Shown piece after piece: positions 8,066 through 15,208 of a stretch of DNA of 64,000 bases. This DNA comes from UBA8199 sp035358715. GTDB taxonomy: Bacteria > Verrucomicrobiota > Verrucomicrobiia > Limisphaerales > UBA8199. Under the pieces are notes generated by a model. That model had not been told where the DNA came from and searched no databases. It saw nothing but the letters and a program-made list of their open reading frames with translations. The translations under genes and the position numbers were made by a program. The DNA is taken from NCBI GenBank assembly GCA_035358715.1, contig DAOPPX010000001.1, forward strand, positions 124,001 to 188,000. The letters run 5' to 3'. Each line of letters opens with the position of its first letter. Position 1 is the stretch's first letter.

Positions 8066-8532
8066 GCCACGGCGGCTTTGAGGAACTCTTTGGTGCCGGG
8101 CAGAAGCTGGTCGTCGGGCATGTCCTGGATTGCCGGAATGGGGATGGGAATCCAAGGGCCGTGTTTTTCGGGCTCCGCGTGTCTGGGTAGCACCCCGTCC
8201 GGCAGGCGCAGGACATAGGCCATAGTTCGGTAATGGCCGAAATCCTGGGAGCGAAACTCCGATTGGCCGATATAGCGCAGATCACCGGGAGCGACCGAGA
8301 GGCCCATTTCTTCCGCCAATTCGCGAGCCGCTGCTTCGGTCGCATCCGCGTCGCTTTGCTCGCGCTTTCCTCCCGGGAATCCAAGCTTTCCGAAATTATC
8401 GGAAACCTTCAGGCGCGGAGCCAGGAACGCGTGTCCCTTGCGGATCACGATGATGGTAACGGCTTCTTTCATGACAGCGTTTGCCAAGCTTTCCGTTTTT
8501 GGCGCAGCCAAGAAGCGGTCGAACCCGCTCAA
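8062..8532 (-). CDS. NUDIX hydrolase
   Basis: The NUDIX box G-x5-E-x7-REUxEExGU is intact, running from GGKREQ to RELAEEMGL at about residues 54-76. The family hydrolyses nucleoside diphosphates linked to another group, using Mg2+ bound by the Glu residues of the box. At 156 aa (or 136 aa from the ATG at 8472, MKEAVTIIVI, which fits the first strand of the fold) it is a single-domain enzyme. The substrate cannot be read from sequence. It overlaps the next gene by four bases and lies 139 bases downstream of the ThiF-like gene. Confidence 0.85.
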   Translation of the reverse strand: MSGFDRFLAAPKTESLANAVMKEAVTIIVIRKGHAFLAPRLKVSDNFGKLGFPGGKREQSDADATEAAARELAEEMGLSVAPGDLRYIGQSEFRSQDFGHYRTMAYVLRLPDGVLPRHAEPEKHGPWIPIPIPAIQDMPDDQLLPGTKEFLKAAVA

Positions 8533-8671
8533 GTCAGGCGGGATTTCTTTGAAAACGCGCGAACAGCGCCTGCTCAGGGAGAATCAAATCCTTCGCAACT
8601 TGAATCCAAGGGGGGCGGTTGATGGGGCGGCGTGGAGCATCCTTTTCGCTGCCGGTTTGGACGAAGCCTTC

Positions 8672-9436
8672 CTACCGGAAACTCACGCCCTCACTCTGCC
8701 TCCTTCTCTCGCCAGGTGGTTTTCGCCATCGCGGCCGTAGCGGAACGGTCGTCATCTCCCGCAGGTTGAGGAAGCAGCCAGCCACCCGGATTTCGCCGCG
8801 CCGGAACATCGTCCAGACCAGGTGCAGAGCGAAGGCGGTGAGTGCGCGATTGACGAAGAGTTCCTGGTGGGTGAGCGCTTCGGCCAGGCTGCAGGAGGGT
8901 TCGTCGTTCTCATAGCCTTGAAGCATTTCCGGGTAAAGCTCGGCGACGTTGGCCAGGCGCCTCTTGGCGGGACCGGCCTGGCCGAGAACCACCTGCCCGT
9001 AATCCGGGCCGTTGCCGAGATCCATCCAGTAGTCCGCCCGCCCGTCCTTGATGCGTTCATAGATGCCGGCGCGGGCTTGTTTGGAATCGACGCAGGAGAC
9101 GAGCAGATCCGGGGTGCGCTGGTAGGGCCGGTACTCGAGCGGGATGGCGCACCAGTCCAGGCCAAAGGCGATGTTGAGCCGATGGATCAAGGTGAGGGCC
9201 TTGTTCTGGCCGAGGTCCGCTTCCGTGAAGAGCTGCCGGCCAAGGTTGGCATCGGACACCGCGTCGGGATCGAACGCCGTGACTTCGAGTCCCGGATGCC
9301 CCAGGCCCCGCAAGGCTTTCTGAAGCTGGGCCAATCCCATCAGCAGGTGGCAGCCGCTTCCACCGCAGCCGGCCACATGCACATGCACAGCTCGCGAGTG
9401 CCATTGAGCCGGCAGTTTATGGACGAATGCTCTCAT
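8672..9436 (-). CDS. PRTRC-system ThiF-family (E1-like) protein
   Basis: The Rossmann nucleotide loop GCGGSGCHL near residues 24-32 is followed by a strand ending in FDPDAVSDANLGRQLF, the acidic region and N/R pair typical of ThiF/MoeB/E1 adenylating enzymes. A later segment DLLVSCVDSKQARAGI matches the family core. The length (254 aa) and neighbours (PRTRC B, F, C and E) identify the PRTRC ThiF protein. PRTRC cassettes occur on plasmids and integrative elements and combine E1-, E2- and JAB-like proteins in a ubiquitin-like circuit of unknown substrate. The start ATG overlaps the upstream stop as ATGA. Confidence 0.85.
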   Translation of the reverse strand: MRAFVHKLPAQWHSRAVHVHVAGCGGSGCHLLMGLAQLQKALRGLGHPGLEVTAFDPDAVSDANLGRQLFTEADLGQNKALTLIHRLNIAFGLDWCAIPLEYRPYQRTPDLLVSCVDSKQARAGIYERIKDGRADYWMDLGNGPDYGQVVLGQAGPAKRRLANVAELYPEMLQGYENDEPSCSLAEALTHQELFVNRALTAFALHLVWTMFRRGEIRVAGCFLNLREMTTVPLRPRWRKPPGERRRQSEGVSFR

Positions 9437-11109
9437 GGGCGCCAGTTGGGCCTGAGTTCGGTGCAGTTCTTCAACCAGTCACCCAACGTCAACTCCAAGG
9501 GGACCAGGTGCTCGGCCGGGAAACTCGAATGCGGCCGTTGCGCCTGCGCGAGCCACAGGCCCGCGTGGCCGTTGGGATGCGAGGTAAGGCGAAAGGCGCC
9601 GCCATGCGGATGGGTGAAAGCAGAGTGGAAAAAGGCGTGCTCCCATTGAGGCATCTTCTCAGGCCGGATTTCACGCGGGCCATTCATGGTTCCCAGGCAG
9701 ACTCTTCCTTCCGGGCTGATGTTGAAGTAAGGCGCGCGGAGCAGTTTGGTTTGGAGCGTCGGGCGCTGCCCATCCGGCAGGGCGGCGATAAAGAGGCTGC
9801 CTCGATTCACGTAAAACACCAGGGGCGGCTGCAGTACGCGCGTGCCGCTCATGGCGTTGAGTTCCGGCTGCTCGGTCTTGAAAAAGATCGGTTCAACCCG
9901 GCTCGGGCAGTGCCAGAGCATTTCAGTGGGCGTTTGCCGCAGCAGGTTCCACGGCAAAAACCCCTGATGCGCAATGTTGGGATTGAATCGGGTCAGCAAC
10001 TGATGCAGAGCGGCGGCGCTGGCCGGTTTGCCGGGCATGAGCACATAGCGCCCCGGCGCCCGCGCGATCGTGTGGGTGGTCACGATGCCCCGATTGCTGG
10101 TGCTGGCGCCGTTGCCGCCGCTGTAAAGCAGCAGTGCGTGCGTTGCCGATAGCTCGCTGGGTTCCTCCTTGGGAACTCCAATAACGACCGGCCGCGGTTG
10201 GGCGGCGCCCAGCAACCCATCCAGCACCTCTTCAACGGCCTGGAGGACCTCCAAGTAAAGCTCGAAGTGCCTCCAGGCCGCTGCGAAGGATTCGAGCGAA
10301 CGCGGGTTAAACGCGAACACCCATTGCACAGTTTCATATTCCTGGTTGAGCGCCTCGAAATGCTCGTCCGTCACCTGGCTCATGATCGTCCCCTCCCAGG
10401 GAATATAGACAACCGGGAGACTGCGGCTCTCGATCCAGTTCTCCGGGAATTGGTCTCGCCGAAAAGCCATGAGCCGGCTGACGGCATCGTGGAAGGGCAG
10501 CTTGCGTAACTGAGGGGGCGGTTTGGCTGGTTCCTTTTCCAAGCCGATGACCCATTTAGGGAACTGCCGCTCGACGTCGGCCCGCCGGATCATTTCGATC
10601 TGGGAAATATCCTCGCCCTGGGCCTTGAGATCCTCCAACGCCTGTTTTTCATTCTCCTCGCCCTGCCAGTAATACATTCCCAGGAGGTAAAGCAGACACT
10701 GAGGCGAACAATACTCTCCCAAGAGCCCCAATCCGCGGTGCAGCGCCATCCAAACATATCGGCCCACTTGGGGATGCCTTTTCTCCAGTCTCAGGATTGG
10801 CTGCTGCAGTTCGAGGAACTGCGTGTCGGGCACGCTGACAACGATGGCGCCGTCGCCGGTTTCCCGCTCCAGCGGCAGGTGTTTGAGATTGGTGGCCAGA
10901 CAGAACTCCAGCGGGAGCCGACGCAGTTGAAAACGTGCGATCCGCCGGCTGAGGCATCGAGCTGCGCCGGCCAGGATATCGTCCCGGGGCAGTGATTCTG
11001 CCCATCCGAGCTTCGTCAGGTGGGAATAGACTAACGCCGCGGAGTGTTCGTGCTCGCGCACCTGTAGCCGCCCGGGCACCGCCGGGTGCAGGTGCGGCAG
11101 CGGCCCCAC
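9433..11109 (-). CDS. PRTRC F-PRTRC B fusion protein
   Basis: One uninterrupted frame of 558 aa carries two PRTRC proteins. Residues 1 to about 315 resemble PRTRC F (opening with PHLHPAVPGRLQVREHEHS and LPLEFCLATN). Residues about 320-558 resemble PRTRC B, an E2-related protein (TPTEMLWHCPSR, then LVFYVNRGSLFIAALPDG and FNISPEGRVCLGTMNG). The two are usually separate adjacent genes in that order. I place the start at a GTG at 11109, whose G is also the last base of the upstream TAG stop. The frame is open to 11265, but that part overlaps the upstream gene and is arginine-rich shadow sequence. Confidence 0.75.
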   Translation of the reverse strand: MGPLPHLHPAVPGRLQVREHEHSAALVYSHLTKLGWAESLPRDDILAGAARCLSRRIARFQLRRLPLEFCLATNLKHLPLERETGDGAIVVSVPDTQFLELQQPILRLEKRHPQVGRYVWMALHRGLGLLGEYCSPQCLLYLLGMYYWQGEENEKQALEDLKAQGEDISQIEMIRRADVERQFPKWVIGLEKEPAKPPPQLRKLPFHDAVSRLMAFRRDQFPENWIESRSLPVVYIPWEGTIMSQVTDEHFEALNQEYETVQWVFAFNPRSLESFAAAWRHFELYLEVLQAVEEVLDGLLGAAQPRPVVIGVPKEEPSELSATHALLLYSGGNGASTSNRGIVTTHTIARAPGRYVLMPGKPASAAALHQLLTRFNPNIAHQGFLPWNLLRQTPTEMLWHCPSRVEPIFFKTEQPELNAMSGTRVLQPPLVFYVNRGSLFIAALPDGQRPTLQTKLLRAPYFNISPEGRVCLGTMNGPREIRPEKMPQWEHAFFHSAFTHPHGGAFRLTSHPNGHAGLWLAQAQRPHSSFPAEHLVPLELTLGDWLKNCTELRPNWRP

Positions 11110-11303
11110 TAATAGACCGTGAGCGGGCCGTTGAGCCCCTGCGCCTCGGGCTCTTCCTCCCGGACGGTCGCAAGGAATTCGGACAGGGCTTGAACGCATG
11201 TTGGCTGGGTCGGCTCCCGCCGGGCCGCTCGAATCAACGGATGTTCCTCGCAGTCGCACGCGCACAGGATTTGGCGCGGCGTGACTACTTTGCCTCTCTT
11301 CAT
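11109..11303 (-). CDS. Small Cys-rich protein between PRTRC C and F
   Basis: A 64-aa protein starts MKRGKVVTPRQILCACDCEE at 11303, overlapping the PRTRC C stop as ATGA, and ends in TAG at 11109-11111, sharing one base with the next GTG start. The CACDCEEHP stretch gives two close Cys and a His that could bind metal, though a full four-ligand site is not visible. No family recognised. Its two overlaps with conserved genes make it very likely real. Confidence 0.65.
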   Translation of the reverse strand: MKRGKVVTPRQILCACDCEEHPLIRAARREPTQPTCVQALSEFLATVREEEPEAQGLNGPLTVY

Positions 11304-11521
11304 CCTTTGGTGCCCAACCGGGTGCAGAGCTTGTAAATCTCCTTTTCCCCGTGGAAAGAGGGGCCTTCGATGGAAGCGTTGTTGAGTTCCGGATAGACCG
11401 GGGTCAGGAGCTTGACTGCTTCCTCGGGCTTCAAACGCGAATTGGGGTCGGGAATTTCCAACCCGTTCCACTGGAAAACCCGGGTGAGCGGTTTGAGGTT
11501 GGCTGTGGCTGTCGCACTCAT
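11300..11521 (-). CDS. PRTRC system protein C
   Basis: This 73-aa protein (TRVFQWNGLEIPDPNSRLKP, then PVYPELNNASIEGP and an ending in CTRLGTKG) fits the small PRTRC C family in length and pattern, including the Y-P-E-L-x-x-A motif shared by ubiquitin-like members of these cassettes. It is probably the ubiquitin-like component, although the lack of a C-terminal diglycine argues against conventional conjugation. The start at 11521 follows PRTRC E by 31 bases, and its stop overlaps the next gene. The frame is open upstream, to 11689, but only as a shadow of PRTRC E. Confidence 0.8.
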   Translation of the reverse strand: MSATATANLKPLTRVFQWNGLEIPDPNSRLKPEEAVKLLTPVYPELNNASIEGPSFHGEKEIYKLCTRLGTKG

Positions 11522-11552
11522 AAGTGGTCTCGGTAATACTTCGGGTTTCTGG

Positions 11553-12011
11553 CTACGCTGCGGCAGCAACAGGGGCGGCCTGGGGCACCGGCGCCGGCGT
11601 GGCCTCGCCAAGCTGCATTTGGGCTGTTCCGGTCCGGTCGGCCTTGGCGGCTGTGGTCTCGGCGACTCCGGTCTTCTCAGGCGTTCCAAGCTTGACGCGA
11701 GTCTGCCTGGCCTTTTTGCGGTTCTGGTCCGCCTCCTCTTTCAGCGCTGCGGTAACGTCTGCGAGCGAGGAGCGCGCTTCCTGGCGAACCGCCTCGTAAT
11801 CGGCCAGTTGGTTGCCCAGACTGGCGTCCAGATTTTCCGGCGTGTCCACGATGGTGACCGGACGCGAGAGCGCCGAGTCCTTTGCGCCGGCATCCGGCTT
11901 GGGATCCATCACGTGGACAGTGACGCGCAGTTGGCTGTCGTTTTCCCGGCAGACGACCAGGTGGAGCGTGCTTTCTCCTGTAAGCAGGGGTTTTGCGATT
12001 TTGGCGAACAT
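11553..12011 (-). CDS. PRTRC system protein E
   Basis: The N terminus MFAKIAKPLLTGESTLHLVV, the strand LRVTVHVMDP, the motif SRPVTIVDTPENLDASL and the helix that follows (LADYEAVRQEARSSLADVTA) match PRTRC E. The C-terminal 50 residues are low-complexity Ala/Lys/Thr. The length (152 aa) is in the family's range. Function is unknown beyond membership in the plasmid/ICE cassette. The preceding frame at 11909-12400 overlaps its first 103 bases, which is unusual for this compact cluster. Confidence 0.8.
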   Translation of the reverse strand: MFAKIAKPLLTGESTLHLVVCRENDSQLRVTVHVMDPKPDAGAKDSALSRPVTIVDTPENLDASLGNQLADYEAVRQEARSSLADVTAALKEEADQNRKKARQTRVKLGTPEKTGVAETTAAKADRTGTAQMQLGEATPAPVPQAAPVAAAA

Positions 12012-12400
12012 AAGATGTGATCCGTTTGGTTTGATGTTTGGCGGTTTACTGTCTCCTTGCTGCGCGCCTCCTTGAACAATTGCGCGTCGGGCGGGTTCCA
12101 GTCCACGAGCACCCCAAGTAGTGTCTTCACCACAATTTCCCCGGAAAGCATGATCGTCCTTCTGGAACAGCCATTCATCCGCCCGATATGGAGCCGGGGC
12201 GGCCCGATGAGGAGATGAAGTTCCTCGCCCCGCAGGGCGGCGCAGATGATCTGCTGACTGGTTTCCACGATCTGAGGCGGGGTTTGGGCCTGCAAAAGCC
12301 CGCGGAGGACGCCTTCCAACTCTCTCACGTCCTCGACTGGTGCCGGCGCAGTGCGCGGCGGGAGATTCGTGAATTCAATCTGGCTACTAACTGTTTGCAT
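11909..12400 (-). CDS. Hypothetical protein upstream of PRTRC E, long 3' overlap
   Basis: The protein begins MQTVSSQIEFTNLPPRTAPA at 12400. Residues about 20-115 look like a normal globular protein (LEGVLRGLLQAQ, LHLLIGPPRLHIG, SGEIVVKTLLGVLVDW). The last 35 or so residues are read from the PRTRC E gene in another frame and have shadow-like composition. Either the overlap is real or an ancestral stop near 12012 has been lost. No domain is recognised. It seems to be the first gene of the PRTRC E-C-F-B-ThiF transcript. Confidence 0.5.
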   Translation of the reverse strand: MQTVSSQIEFTNLPPRTAPAPVEDVRELEGVLRGLLQAQTPPQIVETSQQIICAALRGEELHLLIGPPRLHIGRMNGCSRRTIMLSGEIVVKTLLGVLVDWNPPDAQLFKEARSKETVNRQTSNQTDHILCSPKSQNPCLQEKARSTWSSAGKTTANCASLST

Positions 12401-12632
12401 CGGGCTTCCGGCGTTGATTGTGAGGCGCAGCCTTGAGTTCGCTTAAGAATGCAGGTGCATTCGCTAATACCCGTGAACAGCTCCAGCTCGTCATGGAGGA
12501 TATTGTTGATCCCTGGATGGCGGCCGCAGCCCTCAAAGCCGACCGCTGGGCCGCTCTTTCTGCCGGCGAGGATTCCCGCCGGAACCTCGCCTTGCCCAAG
12601 CCATCGCCGGAGAACGCATCCCTCCCTTCGAG
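12401..12632. other. Intergenic stretch with one weak plus-strand ORF
   Basis: The 232 bases between the PRTRC-associated genes hold a plus-strand frame (TTG at 12433 to TAA at 12636, 67 codons; NTREQLQLVMEDIVDPWMAA). Its composition looks somewhat protein-like, but it has an uncommon start codon and no ribosome site and overlaps the end of the zinc-ribbon gene. I do not call it a gene. No repeat or terminator is seen. Confidence 0.3.
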
Positions 12633-12932
12633 CTAACTTGATGAACCCTCGGCGTGCTTCTGGCCGTTTTTCTCCATCCAGTCTCTCAGGGCCTGCGGAT
12701 CGTGAATGGTCTCGCCTCGTTCATTGCACAGGATGAAGCCGCAGCTTTGGCATTGGTAGCGGTTGATTTCTCCGCCTTCCGTTGAGGTGTTCTGGTAATC
12801 GGGCTCCGCAATTTCCTCGTCGCAGTTGACCCGCTGGAAAGTTGTGCTTTGTGTTACGTTGGTGAGGATTTCCTCAAAGGTCGCGCATTCGCATTGGGGG
12901 CATTTGAAGGTATAATGAAACTCTTGACTCAC
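12633..12932 (-). CDS. Zinc-ribbon protein, 99 aa
   Basis: Two CxxC knuckles are visible, CPQC near residues 11-14 and CQSC near residues 61-64, plus further Cys in CECATF and FILCNERG. This is a small zinc ribbon of the type found in plasmid and phage clusters. A tyrosine/threonine-rich insert separates the knuckles. The protein could bind nucleic acid or a protein partner; no enzymatic motif is present. It precedes the PRTRC E group on the same strand. The start MSQEFHYTF at 12932 is clear. Confidence 0.7.
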   Translation of the reverse strand: MSQEFHYTFKCPQCECATFEEILTNVTQSTTFQRVNCDEEIAEPDYQNTSTEGGEINRYQCQSCGFILCNERGETIHDPQALRDWMEKNGQKHAEGSSS

Positions 12933-13154
12933 AGTTTTTGGTTTGGCGCGGTCCTACACCCAGCCCGGCGAAGTGAATGAGCAGATTGCCCTCGCTAATT
13001 CCAAAGAATTCTGGCTCCGCAACCCCAGAATGCCAGCCAGCAAACCGCCGCATGAACCCCAAGCGTCCATCGGCAACCGGCTACCCGACCCTCGCTTGCG
13101 CCCGTCCGTCTCATAGCCGACTGTACGGCCAGGAAAGTGAAAGGGATTGAACCC

Positions 13155-13394
13155 ATGGCCGTCCTATCCAAAGATGAAACTCAGGAGCAGGCAATTTGCC
13201 GGCTGCTCCGCTGCACGAGGACGCACCGCTATTTCACTGGCTCCGGCTGGTCCGAAGACCCCAGCCAGGCCGAAACCTATCCTGGAGAGATCGAAGCCGT
13301 CCGCGCCTGTGTTTGCAACGGCCTCGAAGAGGTCGAACTCGTTCTCCGGTCACCTGGCACCCTCACCGACCTATTCTCCACCAGAATTCGCTAA
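13155..13394 (+). CDS. Small hypothetical protein, 79 aa
   Basis: The frame starts at ATG 13155 (MAVLSKDETQEQAICRLLRC), with a purine-rich AAAGGGA about 12 bases upstream; an earlier start at 13137 is less likely. It is acidic, has three Cys, and shows no recognised domain. It is one of two plus-strand genes inserted in an otherwise minus-strand region and lies 13 bases before the glycogen-binding-domain gene, so the two may form an operon. Confidence 0.5.
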   Translation: MAVLSKDETQEQAICRLLRCTRTHRYFTGSGWSEDPSQAETYPGEIEAVRACVCNGLEEVELVLRSPGTLTDLFSTRIR

Positions 13395-13407
13395 CACCCA
13401 CTGATTT

Positions 13408-13686
13408 ATGCCAAAGCAATCCAGAGCATCAAAGAAACAGACCTTCCGCTTCACGGCACCCGGCGCCACCAGCGTCCTTTTGGTCGGCGACTTCACCCAC
13501 TGGCAGAAAAGCGGCATTCCTATGCGCCAGGACAAAGACGGCACCTGGACCACTACCGTCGAGTTGGAGCCAGGTCGCCGCAGCTACCGCTTCATCGTGG
13601 ACGGGGAATGGCGTGACGACCCTGAATGCACCCTTCGCGTCGCCAATCCATTTGGTGGCCAAGACATGATCCGCGAAGCAGCTTAA
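13408..13686 (+). CDS. Stand-alone AMPK-type glycogen-binding / CBM48-like domain
   Basis: Nearly the whole 92-aa protein is an isoamylase-N/AMPK-type early-set beta-sandwich: TFRFTAPGATSVLLVGDFTH, W-x-K, then DGTWTTTVELEPGRRSYRFI, VDGEW and DDPE. This module binds alpha-glucans such as glycogen in AMPK beta subunits and branching enzymes. No catalytic domain is attached, so it would be a carbohydrate sensor or targeting subunit. Its presence inside a PRTRC/ligase cluster is unexpected. The gene converges with the ligase at 13741-14784; I see no clear terminator in the 54 bases between them. Confidence 0.8.
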   Translation: MPKQSRASKKQTFRFTAPGATSVLLVGDFTHWQKSGIPMRQDKDGTWTTTVELEPGRRSYRFIVDGEWRDDPECTLRVANPFGGQDMIREAA

Positions 13687-13740
13687 AAGATGGCCTAACC
13701 TCCCGCTGGTCTTCGTCCACCATTCCCCACCGCCCGGCCC

Positions 13741-14784
13741 TTAAATTGAAATGGCGCTGCTCCCTCCTTTGCTGCAGCAGATTGAGGGCAACGAAATTGG
13801 CCGCGGTTCCGCGTCTTGGTTCAGCGATTCCATCTTGTCATAACGGATACCCAAGAGTGTCGCGTTGGCGGATTTCAAATCCTTGAGCGAGGAAAGCTCC
13901 GCCTCAACAATGACGGCGGCAAATTGCTGTTCGGCCCGCTTCATCTCAGCAAACATCTCGGGACTGATTCCACTGGTGATCTTGACGATTTCGCCGGTCT
14001 TCGTGTCGTACCCATGGACCTCAAAGAGCGGGACTTTGCCGCTGTGCCCTTCCTTGAGTTCCGTCACGACGATATCCACCGTGTGAAACGGCTTCACCTT
14101 CCATTTGTGGCTCCGTCCGCCCTTGTGCAGGCTCTCCGGGTTAATGAGCACAAGCCCCTCGTAGGGGAGCCCGCCTACCATGACGCGCTTTTGGGCCTTT
14201 CCTGCTTCCCACCCCTGCCGAAACAAATCTGCCGCCTGGGCAAGTGTGAGGTCCTGGCAGGGCGTGATATAGATGCCGGCACGTTCGCTCCTGTCCCAAA
14301 GGTGCGGTCGCATCACTTGCGCATCTTCGGCGACACCAGCAAGGCTGCGCAGCAAACCATAGCGCTCGCGCGCTGTGGAGGCGGGCCTTTCGATTTCGTC
14401 CATCGGCAGCACGTCATGCACCACAAGCCGGATACAAAACGGCATCGCCTTGCCGGCGTAGAGATTTCCGTTTAACGCGGCCTTGTCGGCCTCCGTCCAG
14501 GGGGACGGTTCAAGCTCGGCTTCGAAGAGGAAATACTCTGTCAGGGGTGCGAAATGATGGCACAGGAAGTTCTGGATCGGCGGCTCAAGCCGGAGTTGGT
14601 TGCCGTCCCTGGTACAGAACACCGTTTCTCCGGTGACTCGGTCGCGTGTGACATACACGAAGGAGCCGTCGAATTTCGGCTCGGCCATGACGATGCCCAT
14701 CTTAAGATTCTGGATGTCCTCCGGCCGGCGGATGCTTTCGTTGAGTTCTTGCGCGGAAGGCCTGACGGCGTTCGGGTTCTTCAT
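13741..14784 (-). CDS. ATP-dependent DNA ligase, KFDG motif
   Basis: The nucleotidyltransferase motifs are clear: motif I EPKFDGSF near residues 35-42, motif III FLFEAEL, motif IV YEGLVLIN and motif V KWKVKP. An OB-fold-like segment follows (VDIVVTELKEGHSGK, then VHGYDTKTGEIVKI). At 347 aa this is a small plasmid- or phage-type ligase. It is clearly different from the KYNG ligase at 3303-4193. Ligases of this kind join nicks using ATP through a lysyl-AMP intermediate. The last 20 residues are serine/cysteine-rich and not conserved-looking. Its role in element replication or repair is inference. Confidence 0.8.
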   Translation of the reverse strand: MKNPNAVRPSAQELNESIRRPEDIQNLKMGIVMAEPKFDGSFVYVTRDRVTGETVFCTRDGNQLRLEPPIQNFLCHHFAPLTEYFLFEAELEPSPWTEADKAALNGNLYAGKAMPFCIRLVVHDVLPMDEIERPASTARERYGLLRSLAGVAEDAQVMRPHLWDRSERAGIYITPCQDLTLAQAADLFRQGWEAGKAQKRVMVGGLPYEGLVLINPESLHKGGRSHKWKVKPFHTVDIVVTELKEGHSGKVPLFEVHGYDTKTGEIVKITSGISPEMFAEMKRAEQQFAAVIVEAELSSLKDLKSANATLLGIRYDKMESLNQDAEPRPISLPSICCSKGGSSAISI

Positions 14785-15208
14785 TCAGGGCATAATGATT
14801 TTTGGCCGTAGGCTCTTATTCGCCTCACTTCGCCTGGAGGGCCAGGCATGGCCACAAGCGCCTCGCTCGATTTGATTGGGCGTTTGCTATCCGTTTGTGA
14901 TTCCCGCGAGGAGCTAAAACTGCTTTGCTGGACGGGTTGCGTTGTTCTATGGATCCATTATCGCTGGTGCGAAGCAGACAGAGAACACCGGCAGCACGCG
15001 AGGGACCTGGAGCGTTTGGCCTGGGAAAACCGCCGGCTGATCGGATTCAATGGCGGGAAGGTTGCGACCGCGACCTGACCGGCCGTCAAGAAGCCATCGG
15101 TCAGGGACATCCTTAATCGAGCAAGTCGTATTGGATCGCGAGGCTGTTCGTTAACGCTTGAGCGATCTGATTCGATTTCGTTACCTGGCGATGGGGCAGC
15201 TCTGCCCA
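14785..15208. other. Intergenic region, 424 bases
   Basis: This space separates the KFDG ligase from the end of recD. It holds one possible small plus-strand gene, listed separately at 14848-15078. I see no strong promoter, no terminator hairpin with a T-tract and no repeat in the rest. Confidence 0.4.
14848..15078 (+). CDS. Possible small membrane protein, 76 aa
   Basis: The frame (MATSASLDLIGRLLSVCDSR at the start) has a hydrophobic stretch LLCWTGCVVLWIHY near residues 25-38, followed by a charged helical stretch (EADREHRQHARDLERLAWEN). This is the layout of a small single-span protein with a coiled tail. No minus-strand gene competes here. There is no clear ribosome site and no recognised family, so the call is tentative. 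Confidence 0.35.
   Translation: MATSASLDLIGRLLSVCDSREELKLLCWTGCVVLWIHYRWCEADREHRQHARDLERLAWENRRLIGFNGGKVATAT

Noticed and set aside
11110..11265. Upstream extension of the PRTRC F-B frame
   Set aside because: It lies inside the small Cys-rich gene and is Arg/Pro-rich; the GTG at 11109 overlapping the TAG is the better start.
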